64,000 nt of DNA, taken from the NCBI GenBank assembly GCA_026874595.1, contig CM049314.1:64888800-64952799 (forward strand), in the 5' to 3' direction. The position numbers and the translations under genes were made by a program. The notes beneath the pieces are model-generated. The model had not been told where the DNA came from, made no database searches, and was given only the letters and a program-made list of their open reading frames with translations. This DNA comes from Sipunculus nudus (Eukaryota; Annelida; Sipuncula; Golfingiida; Sipunculidae). Every line of letters begins with the position of its first letter. Positions within the stretch are counted from its first letter, which is position 1. This document shows, piece by piece, positions 21,125 through 31,869 of the stretch.

Positions 21125-24100
21125 AAATTATGATGGACATACAGTCATTGCAATATAACTCTCAGAGAATATATTGATTATTTGTGCTTGAACATCAAAC
21201 TTTATCAGTTAGCGACAAAAAACCCTATATTAACAGTCAGTCCAGCATAGAGAAACGAATAAATTAAAGTGACATGGATTAAATGAATTTTGAAGATCAT
21301 GTGCAATGGACATCTGTACGTTCTACAACTTGCATATATATAGTAGTGTGTCATGAATTGTTCGACATTTGATCTGGTTAAGTATCCTCCCGTGTGAAAA
21401 TTACTTTGCTGAACATAATCTCGCTAATCAACATTCCATGTTGTTGTCATAATTAATGTTATAATTTCATATTATTGCTATTTTTTTACTGTGCCCGTAA
21501 GATACAGCTGATTAAAACAACGTAGTATTCAACTATGTAAAATATGAAATTAACAGGCGGTATTTCCCGTGAGTACCAAACCAAAAGTATTAAAATCCCA
21601 ATTTGTGCTAAATCGGCAAAAGCTGAACTACAGCCAGTATCAAAAGACTCCTCGCAGCGGATGAGAACAAAATAGCTAGATCAGGGAAATCAGTACAAAA
21701 ACGCAACCAAACATAGACTGGACGAATTGCTTGTAGACGTATGAAGGCTTTGTTAATGTGAGCCGTTTGTTTCCGTACACTTAAGGCTACTTTACTCGAA
21801 GCATGTACGTAGTGAGTGTAGTATTTACATTTAATTCCTGACATTATGTATAATAACTATATGTAAAAACGTGTATGATTGTTTTTCTATAAGCGTTAGC
21901 CTTTGTCAGCTGAGTGTAATTTTGTTTAAACGCTTAACTTAATTCTGTTCTTTCTTCCGCTCATAAAATGAATAAACATATTTTGCCACAGCAAATAAGG
22001 GAAAACACTCAATCATTTGCTAGTGCAGATTATTTACTCTTCTTCTAAATATGCAACGATGAATTCACAAAACTAAAAATCTACATTCTAAGGAATGCAA
22101 GCCTTCGCCATGTCGCGGGTCCCCATAATGGGCTGTTCCCAAAACCATGTTTGCATTCACCTATTGGGCCTATATTTCAAGGTTCATTTATGCATAAATT
22201 ATTGTACTTTTGTGACTATTACTTGTTAACGTTTCTGAATTCGGGCCATATGCCAGATCCACACCAAAATCTAATGGATTCTTTACTTGCCCTTTCCCGA
22301 AATTCCCTGTAAATGTCATGAGATTCCGTTCATTTAAGCGTGAGTTATATTGTAAAACAGAACACAAACACACGCACGAACGGACGAGCGCATACTCTCC
22401 CGGCGGAAGCAAAAACAATGATCACTTATACTCCCCGTTATGTCAGCAGAAAAGGTGTTTTCTATCTCATTAATATATCTCATTTTTTTATCATAAGAAT
22501 CAACATTATTGAATGTTAGTGACCTTTTTATTAATATCTTACAAGGCAATGCTGATAATTTGCTCTAAGCATCTTTGAGGTAGTTACTTAACGTGCATTT
22601 GTTTTTAAGTTGAATCTCACCGCTCATTTGGACATCATATTCATTTGGACATTTTAAACGTTAACACATAATCCGTCTTTGTTTATTTGCACTTCATTTA
22701 ATAAGTCGGTACCCAACATTTATACCATGGCAAGCTATTTTTCTTTTACTTTTACGTCGAAATTATAAAGAGCTGAGCTTTTTTTCAAAACATTTTGTCT
22801 GTCATTATATATTATCGCCTTGATTTTGGCATGTATGTCATAACCAGCACAAACAAATGTTATAAGCTGACCATACTTTTGTATTTTCAGAACTACATAT
22901 ATTTTATTGTGAAATAAAATCATTCGTCAATGGTATTGTTCATTTTGTTTTATAGAATAAAGAGGAAAAATTATTAATTACCTGTTAAAACATTCTTGAT
23001 TTAATGTCCCTGTATGTTAACCCTTTGTGACATCATGAATGGTCATGGCATGCACAGAACAGTGATGACGTCATAATTGACCTTACGTACAAGCAAGGGC
23101 ACCAGTTAGTACGAACCAATGACCAATAACCAATGGGCCAAGGCCCCTTTTCACGTCACACTACGTCAACTCAGCGACTAGATCAGTCATAGATATTTGA
23201 CACAGAACAGCGTCAAGTTATTTATAGATGTATAATAAGCGGACGTGGTACTCCAAAATTACGCATATTTCATTGCCTATACCATCAGTCCGATGGTCAG
23301 TTTGTCATACTATTAATTATAATTACCCACAAAAGAAAAATAACATGTTGAAATGAATAGTTTAACGGACTGTACTCTGACCGAACACCCCTGTCTAAAT
23401 GATTCTCTTTATATTTATTCTGCTACTACACGGCAGCTGTGATCAAAGTAGTTCATGTGACGATTTATGATAATCAAATTAGCATAACATAAATAGGTTT
23501 ACCTTGCTAAGCATCGGCAGTGTTGCAAGTTCTATAAAAATAAATGGCATAATATTAAGTTGCGATATATGTGATTTCCTATATTATAGGGGAGGGGGAT
23601 ATTGCGTAATAAAGATGTTACGTAAAAATAACATTGTGGCGTCATCTTTGTGCATTGCAAAATGTATCTGGTCCAAGATCGCCGGCTTAAGCCGTCACAA
23701 AATGTCTCAGTGCCGGGCATCTGTTTAAGTATATTTCATTTTTTTTTCAATTATAGGAGATAAATTATTAATATATTTGTGTCATTTGACTTGTTTGTGT
23801 CTTTAGTAAAAAAAAGTTTAGCGCATTGTAGCGCAACATGTAATAACTAAACTTGTGCTCCCATAGCGGAGGTATGTATCCATTAGGTTGCAGATTTCTA
23901 TTTCTATTATGTATTAATGTGTCAAAACCCTTTCTTCACAGCCGCAGAATTATTTTACTGACGAAGATAGCTTGCTTTTTTTCAATTTTTACTCAGAAAC
24001 AACATGTTTAAATATCACAAGCAAATATAGCCGTATCTTCAAAGACAGTTTACGGAATACATGCTGACCCTATGGCAAAGAGCAGTAAGTATAATTTCCG

Positions 24101-24656
24101 TTTACTTCCTGAAAGATAGCTGGTAGTGTGTGAAGATCATGCTTTAAACTATATAAGGTGGAGAATGTACTGCCCTGATATCCTATTATTATGGACTAGG
24201 ACCTAGCAAAGCATACATCTGATAGCACACAGACTGGCATTTATGATGACGTGTTAACTCATTTCCGCTCGAAGATGGAGATACGGCTTTTTGCCTTGGC
24301 ACGACACTCAAGAGTGTAAGAACTCAACGCTGTTATATATACCATGATTGAACACCTAAGCTTCAATTATGGCAGACATAAAAATAACTCATTGGGATAT
24401 GCCGACTGGTAAAACCCCCAAATATCCAATCAGCGAACTAACACATTCTTAAACGTATTTTGGTTATTATACATGGTGGGTCACAAGCCAATGTTTATAT
24501 CAAGACATCACTCATATCTGCCAATCGTATAGAACTTGATTTGATCTGCAATAAAACAAATGATTAGCAATATGTCATTACAAGTCGCAATTTACACATA
24601 CAAAAAAAAAATAAATCAAGTTTGATAAAGACAACAAAACGGTCACTGAACTTTAC
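21125..24656. other. Non-coding 3' flank of right GPCR and start of tandem unit 1
   Basis: No gene is supported. 21393-24656 is repeated almost unchanged at 39730-42989. Up to about 23760 it also matches the left arm inverted. It contains the conserved TGACGTCA at 23066-23073. Small open frames here are kept between units only because the DNA is nearly identical. Confidence 0.6.
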
Positions 24657-24922
24657 CGTCAGTATGAGATGAAAGGGTCAACGGACAGTCTGTAGGAAAT
24701 ATTCACAAATACAGATCACCTGGAAATATCCGTTTATTCCAGTGAAACCTTCACACTATAGACTCGGAACATCCAGCATGGATGCCGGTCAAAACAAATA
24801 CGAACCTTAAACCCCAACCCTTGGTGCATGCTGGAGTCCTATTGGCCAATCATCAATGTAGAGGGATTTCCATACTTTACGGTAAGCCGTAAATACACCA
24901 CCCAATCTATGCCATACTGGCG
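24657..24922 (-). repeat. 3' LTR of the retrotransposon
   Basis: 266 bp, ending (plus strand) CATACTGGCG and starting CGTCAGTATG, so the ends form an inverted repeat with one mismatch, and they are not the usual TG...CA. On the minus strand an AATAAA lies within the LTR. It is almost identical to the 5' LTR and to the solo LTR in unit 2. Confidence 0.9.
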
Positions 24923-24926
24923 CTAT

Positions 24927-24947
24927 CCTTCTTTCTTTCCCCTTTGC
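24927..24947 (-). promoter_or_regulatory. Polypurine tract
   Basis: On the minus strand a purine run (GGCAAAGGGGAAAGAAAGAA and so on) ends four bases before the 3' LTR, the expected site for plus-strand priming. Confidence 0.75.
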
Positions 24948-26046
24948 CTCATTCTGTTATATAATTGTTTACGTATTAAGGAGAACAAAACAAGAAAGCA
25001 ACGCCCTTATAGAAATGGCGTATTCTGAGGGTATCTGAACAATGGAACAATTGTATATGGAAACTACAACCTAACTTAAGGGGAAGTGCAATTACGACCG
25101 TTAAAGATCCAGAAAATCATACACGAAAGTGTCATACAGAGTTACTAGCAGTAAAGCCTACATATGATGCATGCACTAGCTCCTTACGTAGAATCACACA
25201 TGATGGAACTACTGTAAAATATAGGTGTAGGTCAAATACTACGCTCCCGAGGCAGCGAAAATCTTACGCTTCTAAAGAAGCGACTGATTTTGACGCTGCC
25301 AGCTTTGACCGTTTATGATATATTTAGACATCAGATGGCGGTTCGTTGTCCACTGAACAAAACGTGCGTATGATGTGACAAGCAGCCAACCAGATGCCAA
25401 TAACAAACACGCGACAGGCATCCTGGCTCCGCCCATAGCTGCGCTTCAAGCGCCGTTTGAAGACAAGTTTACATTCGAATTTTAATTGTTCCCTCTTCAT
25501 TCTCGCATCATCGACAGATTCGATTCTGACAATATGACTGTGTTAGCGTAGCCATGTGTCTGGTGTCTGCAGAACTGAAACCAGCCCGCGAGGTGTGCAT
25601 GCAGCCTTTGTTGTTTCGTTTCGTTTGAATTACAGCTCACCGATCGGGCATCCTTTGTGCCCAAGGCCCTAAGCAAACCACGTCTGCGGCAATTCTCTCT
25701 GAGCCTGTGGCCTGTTCATACGGTTACCGGGGCGATGAGCTGTCACTCAAAACGAAATAAGCTCCGTGTATTCCTCGCTTGGCCGTGTCTTCCAGCACAA
25801 GGTCTCATCTGATTGGACAAAAATACAGTGCTCCCCTCTGGTGTAGCAATTCAGGATACGAGGTCATAACAAACAGCGCTTACCATGTAGGAAGTAGGCC
25901 TATAGTTAAAGCGCTGTGTAAAGAACGTAGTCAAATACAGAATCATGGAGATAGATTGCACTTGAGAAAAGGGACGACTATAACATCATATGGCCGACAC
26001 CAACAATGAAACAAAAACAGCAATGTAAAATAACTAGAAAATAACC
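24948..26046. other. Retrotransposon 3' non-coding region
   Basis: About 1.1 kb between the pol stop codon and the polypurine tract. No long minus-strand frame and no envelope-like gene were seen. Confidence 0.6.
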
Positions 26047-29000
26047 CTACGTCAGCACATAGTCCTTAAGTCGAACATTAAGAGTTCGTTTTCTGTTTGA
26101 TCGTCTGGGTTCCTCTCTCTGCGGCGTGTCACAGCACTCCGGCTGTAGGTCTGTTGAAGCAGAGCTGACACTAGGATGAAGCACAGACGGGGCAGTTGCA
26201 TCGCTGGGCATAGACAGCTCAACTGGAATATTAGGCGGGTTCGATGGAGGTAGAGCGGCAACGTCCTGAGGTACAGGTAAACTACCGGGCTGAGCCATAG
26301 AGATAGTGGGTTCCGTGTCGGCTGACAAATGAGGAGATAACAATGGGACCATCATGTCCTCCTCAACAGAGTCATCCACAGAGTATGACCGCAAATTTGA
26401 CGTACACTCGGAGGATGTGGTGGGAACTGTAAAGCACTCGGTACGCTTTACGCGGTAAGACATATTGCGCAGCTGTGACCCTGTAAACTTTTGTATATTG
26501 CACCATGGCCCGTCAATGCTGGTAACCAAGTAGCGATCCCTAGCTTTCGATTTATTCCTGTCACCATGTAAGTAAACTAAATCCCCAATCTTGGCGTCTG
26601 ACTCATGTCTATAACTAGCAAGGGGAGCCTTGCTTCGTTCACTGTGGGCATGGTTACCGGAACGCAGCTGATGTTGTGCTAGTATGACATCCTGGTCGGT
26701 GAAAGGAAGCTGCGCATTGGTAAACATATCTCGTTTGGTGAACATCTCTCGCGCCGATAGACCACGGGCCCTGATTCTGGAATTGAGACGTGAGGTGGCT
26801 ATAGCTAAGGTCATGGACGAGACTGGTCCGCCAGACGGGTCCTCTTGTAACAATTCCCCTTCGAGCTTCTCGATAGCTTTCTCGGCAACAGGGTTCTTAT
26901 TACTGTTTTTTGTTCGGCCTAGCTCAATACACAAACGGTGTTTTTCTAAGAGCTTGTCGCGTTGGATTGCCTGGAACCCCGGACCTGGGTCAGTGCGAAT
27001 GGTGGCATATGGAACATCAAGTGGAATCATACCGACACAAAGCTGGATAATGGCATCTCGTAGCGTATTCCCACGTTCATCCTGGAGAATGCAAGCATTT
27101 GTAAACGAGGTAACGCACTCACGCACAACCAGAATAAACTGTCTGGACCGACGCATCACATCTGCGGCAAGTGATACGCCCACAGCAGCTGGAGGGTCAT
27201 TTGCACTCTGCCCTACTCTGGCCTTAGGTGCCAACTGCAACACGGCACACTGGTGGCAACTCTGTGACGTGGCGCCTACAGACTTCTCGAGATCTAAGGC
27301 ATAAAAGTATCTCTGCATCATCACTTTCAATTGGTTGGAGGAAGGATGGTCAAGCCTGATATGTAAGGCCATAGCTAGGCCATCTAAGACTGCCTTTGGG
27401 ACTATAATACGTTCACGCGTAGGGCCTAAAGGCTCATGCTGAACGACTACCAACAGGCCACTCTTTGCAATAGTGGCGACACGCAGATATCTTTTGACGT
27501 CGCCCTGGTGAGTGAGTTTTTTAGAAGGCCTAGTGCCTTGAACTAAATGGGCGTGAACTCGTATAAGATCAGCGCACTTCACCTGTATATTAGCCCAGGT
27601 CTTTCTATTTGTAAAAGGGAGCTTAGCGACGTTGTTCATAACATCATCACATGTCACTTTACGAACAACCGACTCCTCTAGCTCACACACAAAACCGCAT
27701 ATTTGGCATTTTTCTTCTTGACACTCTGGCACATTTTTGCTGGCAAAATCAGAGGGGATGTTGGCAGTTCCTGATAAGTGTCGGATGGAAACCTGATAAC
27801 GGCTGGCTGTAGACAAAAATGTCGAAACACGAGGGCTGCTCGAAAACTCACCGCGGCAGAGCTTACTGAATGCTTCAACACATGGCTTACTGTCAGTGAG
27901 AACGCACGTTTTATGCCTTGACTGGATAATGTAAGGACTGAAGTGCTTGATGGCCGCTGCTATGCCAAGTGCCTCGAGCTCGCAAGGCAGCCAGGTGACT
28001 TGGTGCTTGCGTAACTTAGCGCTGAAATGGCCTGCCACTCGTGGTTTGCCATTGCGCGTGATGTACAAAGTAGCTCCTATGCCCCTGGGACGGGTAGCAG
28101 CGTCGGTAACTCCCCAGAGCTGGTCATCCGGATGAGGCAAAGCAATTGATGCGCTCCGCGACAAGGCCCTCTGTGCCTTAGTAAAACTAGACCTAATCTC
28201 ATCAGACCACAATATTTGTTCTTTAGATTCCATACCTGCTATGGCGTCCTCTAATGGGGCTAACCACTGTGCGCACTGTGGTAATACCCTTGCAAGCACT
28301 TTGTATGCACCAATAAACGAGCGAAGACCCTTAACTGTCCCGGGTATAGAGCATGTGGACAGTGTGGCAAGGCGGTGCGGGCTAGCTGATATATTTCCCT
28401 GTTGCCAGATCCAGCCAAGAATAACCGCAGATTGAGGCGCAATAACTGTCTTCGACGGAGAAAGTGTCAGATTGTTCGTGGCTAATGCAGCCAAGACTCG
28501 ACTCCAGTTATTCAAGAGATCGGATGGGGTGTCGCCACCGATATACATGTCGTCTGCAATCTTAGCAACTACCCCTTCCACCAGAAGGTCGCCTAGGACA
28601 CGGCACATAAGTTCCTCCAGTGCGGTCTCCGAACCGGGCATCCCCATTGCACATCTGCGGTACACTCTGATGCCACGAAAAGGAGTGGCAACGCCACAGT
28701 ATTTCATTGACTGTTTCGCGAGTGGTATTTGATAAAATGCACTTTTAAAGGCAGTCAGAATTATGTATTTCCACCGTCCTATATTACGAAGTGTACTATC
28801 CATATCAGGAAGAAGCGATGGTTGTGGCTTGCAGTATCTACCAACATCTGCGAATGCGATAACTAGCCGTGAGCCCCCACTAGGCTTCTTGACTAGGAAT
28901 GAGGGGTTAACATATTCAACAAATATACCTATTGCCTCGGGGACTGCAAAAACACCCGCCACTTCCAATGCGTCAAACTGGTCCTGGAGTTCTAGCAGTC

Positions 29001-29931
29001 TATCGCGTGAATACGGTGGGACCCGTCCCTTCCTCTGAGGCGGCTCCACAGGCCCCATATTCACGACAGCCTCAAATAGACCGGATGCGCCATTGTAACA
29101 CCTTATGTTTGGATCAAAAACAGAATCAAAGTCTCTATGTTTGTCAATAAAAGCCGACCTGATTGCTTCGGGCAAGATGTTGTGGGGGTCAACCTGAATA
29201 TGTTGTGAAAATAAGTCACTGGTGCAAGAGGTCTGGTGCTTGTGTGGTGCCTTTAGAGCGTCAGGGGCCTCATAAGGCCTTTCATCTGTATCGCTGGCAA
29301 GGTCCACAGACAAAGCCCGCACTTGGCACACATGATCATTTTTTCTCACAAGTATGGGTGCCCCAGTTAGGTTTGGACCCACGCTTCGGACAACCTCTGG
29401 AGATGGGCACGGCTCACAGCTATGAAATGTCTTGGAAGCACAGTCATAGCGGGGCTCAAGAGCCAAATATTTGTCGTCGCACCCAATGTTGGGCGGGATG
29501 TCCATTTCAAGGAACTCTCCTTGCCAAACGGTTATGTTGGCGGGTGGTGCGCGTAATACTTGTGCCCGCCGAATTGAATGCAATTCCTTAATACCGGACC
29601 TTTGAGCATATTCATAGACTGTTCCATCACTGAATATTACCTGATGCTTCGCTGGTCTTCCGGCGATATCATTCTGCTCCATAAAGGGTACCCCAGCAAG
29701 GATATCAACATCTAACTGGCTCACTACTAATCCCTCAAAATGGAAGGACTTGTCTTCTCTATGAAAGGTCATTGTAATCTCACCGATGACCTCAAGTGGA
29801 GACTGACCATCAGCTTGGTTTGCCATTTGGGATGAATGCTTGATAACTGCTCCCGCCCTTCGAGCGGCTTCACCACTGATCATATTACCTGTGGCACCAC
29901 AGTCAAGAGTTATGTTTATTGGTGTGACCAT
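26047..29931 (-). CDS. pol: Retrotransposon pol polyprotein (PR-RT-RNase H-IN), 1294 aa
   Basis: An uninterrupted frame from ATG 29931. Domains in order: an aspartic protease near residues 5-110 with DCGATG (Asp10 in place of DTGA/DSGA); reverse transcriptase about 310-500; RNase H about 605-735 with Asp610, Glu651/653, Asp680 and Asp728; an integrase zinc domain with His857, His862, Cys892 and Cys895; and an integrase core with Asp924, Asp981 and Glu1017 (DD35E spacing), then a basic C-terminal region. RT motif C keeps two Asp (460-461, IADDMYIGG). Motif A reads ILTAFKSAFYQIPL with Ala394 (codon GCC, 28750-28752) where the metal-binding Asp belongs. The domain order fits Ty3/gypsy-type elements, though the lineage looks divergent. 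The ORF overlaps the gag frame by 29 nt. Confidence 0.92.
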   Translation of the reverse strand: MVTPINITLDCGATGNMISGEAARRAGAVIKHSSQMANQADGQSPLEVIGEITMTFHREDKSFHFEGLVVSQLDVDILAGVPFMEQNDIAGRPAKHQVIFSDGTVYEYAQRSGIKELHSIRRAQVLRAPPANITVWQGEFLEMDIPPNIGCDDKYLALEPRYDCASKTFHSCEPCPSPEVVRSVGPNLTGAPILVRKNDHVCQVRALSVDLASDTDERPYEAPDALKAPHKHQTSCTSDLFSQHIQVDPHNILPEAIRSAFIDKHRDFDSVFDPNIRCYNGASGLFEAVVNMGPVEPPQRKGRVPPYSRDRLLELQDQFDALEVAGVFAVPEAIGIFVEYVNPSFLVKKPSGGSRLVIAFADVGRYCKPQPSLLPDMDSTLRNIGRWKYIILTAFKSAFYQIPLAKQSMKYCGVATPFRGIRVYRRCAMGMPGSETALEELMCRVLGDLLVEGVVAKIADDMYIGGDTPSDLLNNWSRVLAALATNNLTLSPSKTVIAPQSAVILGWIWQQGNISASPHRLATLSTCSIPGTVKGLRSFIGAYKVLARVLPQCAQWLAPLEDAIAGMESKEQILWSDEIRSSFTKAQRALSRSASIALPHPDDQLWGVTDAATRPRGIGATLYITRNGKPRVAGHFSAKLRKHQVTWLPCELEALGIAAAIKHFSPYIIQSRHKTCVLTDSKPCVEAFSKLCRGEFSSSPRVSTFLSTASRYQVSIRHLSGTANIPSDFASKNVPECQEEKCQICGFVCELEESVVRKVTCDDVMNNVAKLPFTNRKTWANIQVKCADLIRVHAHLVQGTRPSKKLTHQGDVKRYLRVATIAKSGLLVVVQHEPLGPTRERIIVPKAVLDGLAMALHIRLDHPSSNQLKVMMQRYFYALDLEKSVGATSQSCHQCAVLQLAPKARVGQSANDPPAAVGVSLAADVMRRSRQFILVVRECVTSFTNACILQDERGNTLRDAIIQLCVGMIPLDVPYATIRTDPGPGFQAIQRDKLLEKHRLCIELGRTKNSNKNPVAEKAIEKLEGELLQEDPSGGPVSSMTLAIATSRLNSRIRARGLSAREMFTKRDMFTNAQLPFTDQDVILAQHQLRSGNHAHSERSKAPLASYRHESDAKIGDLVYLHGDRNKSKARDRYLVTSIDGPWCNIQKFTGSQLRNMSYRVKRTECFTVPTTSSECTSNLRSYSVDDSVEEDMMVPLLSPHLSADTEPTISMAQPGSLPVPQDVAALPPSNPPNIPVELSMPSDATAPSVLHPSVSSASTDLQPECCDTPQREEPRRSNRKRTLNVRLKDYVLT

Positions 29932-30590
29932 GAAACATGTTCACCGTAGGGGACGCTTTCACTTTAACGCGTCGTGCTGTAGGAGTAGATAACTCTCTAA
30001 ACTCAGGTGACCAACCCTCTTGTGAATCATGTGCCCTGTCTAGATCAACATCAGGAGATAATCCCTCACAATTTGGCTCCTCATTATATCCGGAGACCTG
30101 TCTTGCTCGTACCATGTACCTTCTGTCACTTTCAGGCAGAAATCTACATTCACTTAGGAAATGCTGATCAGGTCTCCCAGCCTGAGAGCACAACGGGCAT
30201 TTTGTTTCCAAGCGCCTAGTGCGGGGGAGAGACTGAGGAGTGGGCGCTTTTTGTGAGTATGAGCGGGGTTGCTGGAATCTAGACACCGCAGTACGCATAA
30301 CTTTTGCATCTTCAACTGTGGGGATCTCGTCCAGCAGCGAAGACAAGGCCTGCGATATCTCTGGTTTAATAGAGGCCAATGTACGCGACCGAAGCTCCGT
30401 GCCATATCGTTGCTTGACCAAACGTGGTAGATCTGGGTGAATGAGTCTTAACCAAGTCAGCACGACCAAATTTTCCAAAGTCGGGGTTAATTCCTCATCT
30501 TCATCAATGGATTCACCATGATGGGAGATGCTGCCGGACTTTTTCAATAGACTGTCTTCGATAAAGGCTACAAGACGCTGATAGAGCCTT
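29903..30590 (-). CDS. gag: Retrotransposon gag, C-terminal part with zinc knuckle
   Basis: An open frame with no ATG of its own, continuing gag in the +1 frame relative to its N-terminal part. It contains [18 protein letters not shown], a C-x2-C-x9-H-x4-C arrangement like a retroviral-type nucleocapsid knuckle, then an acidic tail. It overlaps the start of pol by 29 nt, and pol is again in the +1 frame relative to it. It would bind element RNA during particle assembly. The change of frame from the N-terminal part occurs around 30585-30600, either by a single-base mutation or by recoding. Confidence 0.75.
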
Positions 30591-31022
30591 TTCAGGTCTC
30601 TCTTCAGGCTCTAAGTGGAAGTCTGCGAAATCAAGAAAATGACCACCTGTGCGTTGAAAACCATAATATAGGCGAATTGATTCCCATATACCGTCGAGTG
30701 ATGTAGAATGAGTCACTATTGTGTTTCTAGAGATAACTGGGCAATAATTGGCTATCTGACCCAGCATAAGCTCCAACATGCTGACTTTCTGTTGGGCTGT
30801 ACGTCTCTCACTTGTAGGCACACTACTGTCATCACTGGTAAGTCCACGTAACAACTGACTCTTTGACTTCTTAAGCCACGTAAATCCTTCAACTAAAAAG
30901 GGAGCAAAGTTGGCATCCAATGACAGGGTGTAAATAATGTTCTGACGCCAGCTTTCTACGGAAGTAAGTGTCTCGTTTTCGGTTAAGCACCATTGTTTCG
31001 GAGCGCGATGGGTAGAGGCCAT
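30513..31022 (-). CDS. gag: Retrotransposon gag, N-terminal part
   Basis: From ATG 31022, about 325 bp after the PBS. The product starts [19 protein letters not shown] and has a helical, Trp-containing region ([35 protein letters not shown]) resembling gag capsid N-domains of invertebrate LTR elements. It runs in frame to about 30600. After that the residues stop looking like capsid and the frame ends at 30513, while a gag-like reading resumes in the next frame. There is no matched frame in unit 2, which lacks the internal part of the element. Confidence 0.75.
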   Translation of the reverse strand: MASTHRAPKQWCLTENETLTSVESWRQNIIYTLSLDANFAPFLVEGFTWLKKSKSQLLRGLTSDDSSVPTSERRTAQQKVSMLELMLGQIANYCPVISRNTIVTHSTSLDGIWESIRLYYGFQRTGGHFLDFADFHLEPEERPEKALSASCSLYRRQSIEKVRQHLPSW

Positions 31023-31331
31023 GTTCTAAGGCTATCAGTAACACAATCAGTATCAAGTTTGATTTATGCACAGAGTTATTCCAAGTATTCGGAATCAATG
31101 TATGGTTTATATTTAGTCAGTGCATAGGCCTACACAATGAAAACTGTGATTTCTACCTTAAGGCAATGACAGTACCTGTTTTTCACTGAAAACGTCCAAG
31201 TACAGTAGTAGCGTATACTAGTAGATGCTTGCTGGTTAAGTAATTACAACTGCTCTTGTTGACAGCAAAGTCCGCCAAAATACCTTCACCTCAGCTCAGT
31301 TCGATTGTATCCGAACACCTCAACAGTAAAT

Positions 31332-31348
31332 GAAAACCGCTGCCACCA
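31332..31348 (-). promoter_or_regulatory. Primer binding site of the retrotransposon
   Basis: On the minus strand TGGTGGCAGCGGTTTTC starts directly at the inner edge of the 5' LTR. The leading TGG fits priming by a tRNA 3' CCA. The tRNA species is not determined. Confidence 0.75.
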
Positions 31349-31614
31349 CGTCAGTATGAGATGAAAGGGTCAACGGACAGTCTGTAGGAAATATTTACAA
31401 ATACAGATCACCTGGAAATATCCGTTTATTCCAGTGAAACCTTCACACTATAGACTCGGAACATCCAGCATGGATGCCGGTCAAAACAAATACGAACCTT
31501 AAACCCCAACCCTTGGTGCATGCTGGAGTCCTATTGGCCAATCATCAATGTAGAGGGATTTCCATACTTTACGGTAAGCCGTAAATACACCACCCAATCT
31601 ATGCCATACTGGCG
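31349..31614 (-). repeat. 5' LTR of the retrotransposon
   Basis: 266 bp, differing from the 3' LTR at one visible site (ATTT against ATTC near 31395). It should contain the element promoter. Confidence 0.9.
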
Positions 31615-31869
31615 TACAGCAAATGGACACGGAGCGCAATCGTGAGTTAGCTCTTAACGCGTACACACGTATTTACAGAGTGCTCATCACGAAACTTAGT
31701 GTTGCTACACTTAGCATTAGTGCCAACATGGAGACCGGGTATTTAGTATACGGCCTACAAGCGGATATTCACCACAACAAAATACAAAATTCACCACAAC
31801 AACCTGTTGAAATCAACATTTCCGGATCTTATCTTTGATAAGATAGTAAGCACAAGGAATTGCCTTTAC

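Larger units (their letters stand above)
15350..23760 (-). repeat. Right arm of large inverted duplication
   Basis: Inverted partner of 2365-12250 (blocks listed there). It carries the plus-strand GPCR. Its outer part, from 21393 on, was later copied again in the direct tandem duplication. Confidence 0.85.
24657..31614 (-). mobile_element. Near-complete Ty3/gypsy-like LTR retrotransposon (6958 bp)
   Basis: Two 266-bp direct repeats (24657-24922 and 31349-31614) differ at one site that I can see. They enclose, on the minus strand, a PBS, gag, protease-RT-RNase H-integrase and a polypurine tract, in that order. Outside sequence reads TTTAC before and TAC after the element, a possible short target duplication. 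Unit 2 of the tandem duplication has one LTR (42990-43255) in the same flanks. Gag needs a frame change and the RT has lost a catalytic Asp, so this copy is probably not autonomous despite its young LTRs. Confidence 0.92.

Noticed and set aside
21608-23728. Small frames conserved between tandem units (for example 21608-21844 and 39945-40181)
   Set aside because: Identity merely reflects the recent duplication, and the older left arm does not keep the frames.
24923-26046. Envelope gene making the LTR element a retrovirus
   Set aside because: No minus-strand frame of useful length and no signal peptide or transmembrane segment between pol and the 3' LTR.
26684-29591. Plus-strand frames of 60-206 codons over the pol gene
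   Set aside because: Antisense shadows of the 1294-codon pol frame, with no independent features.
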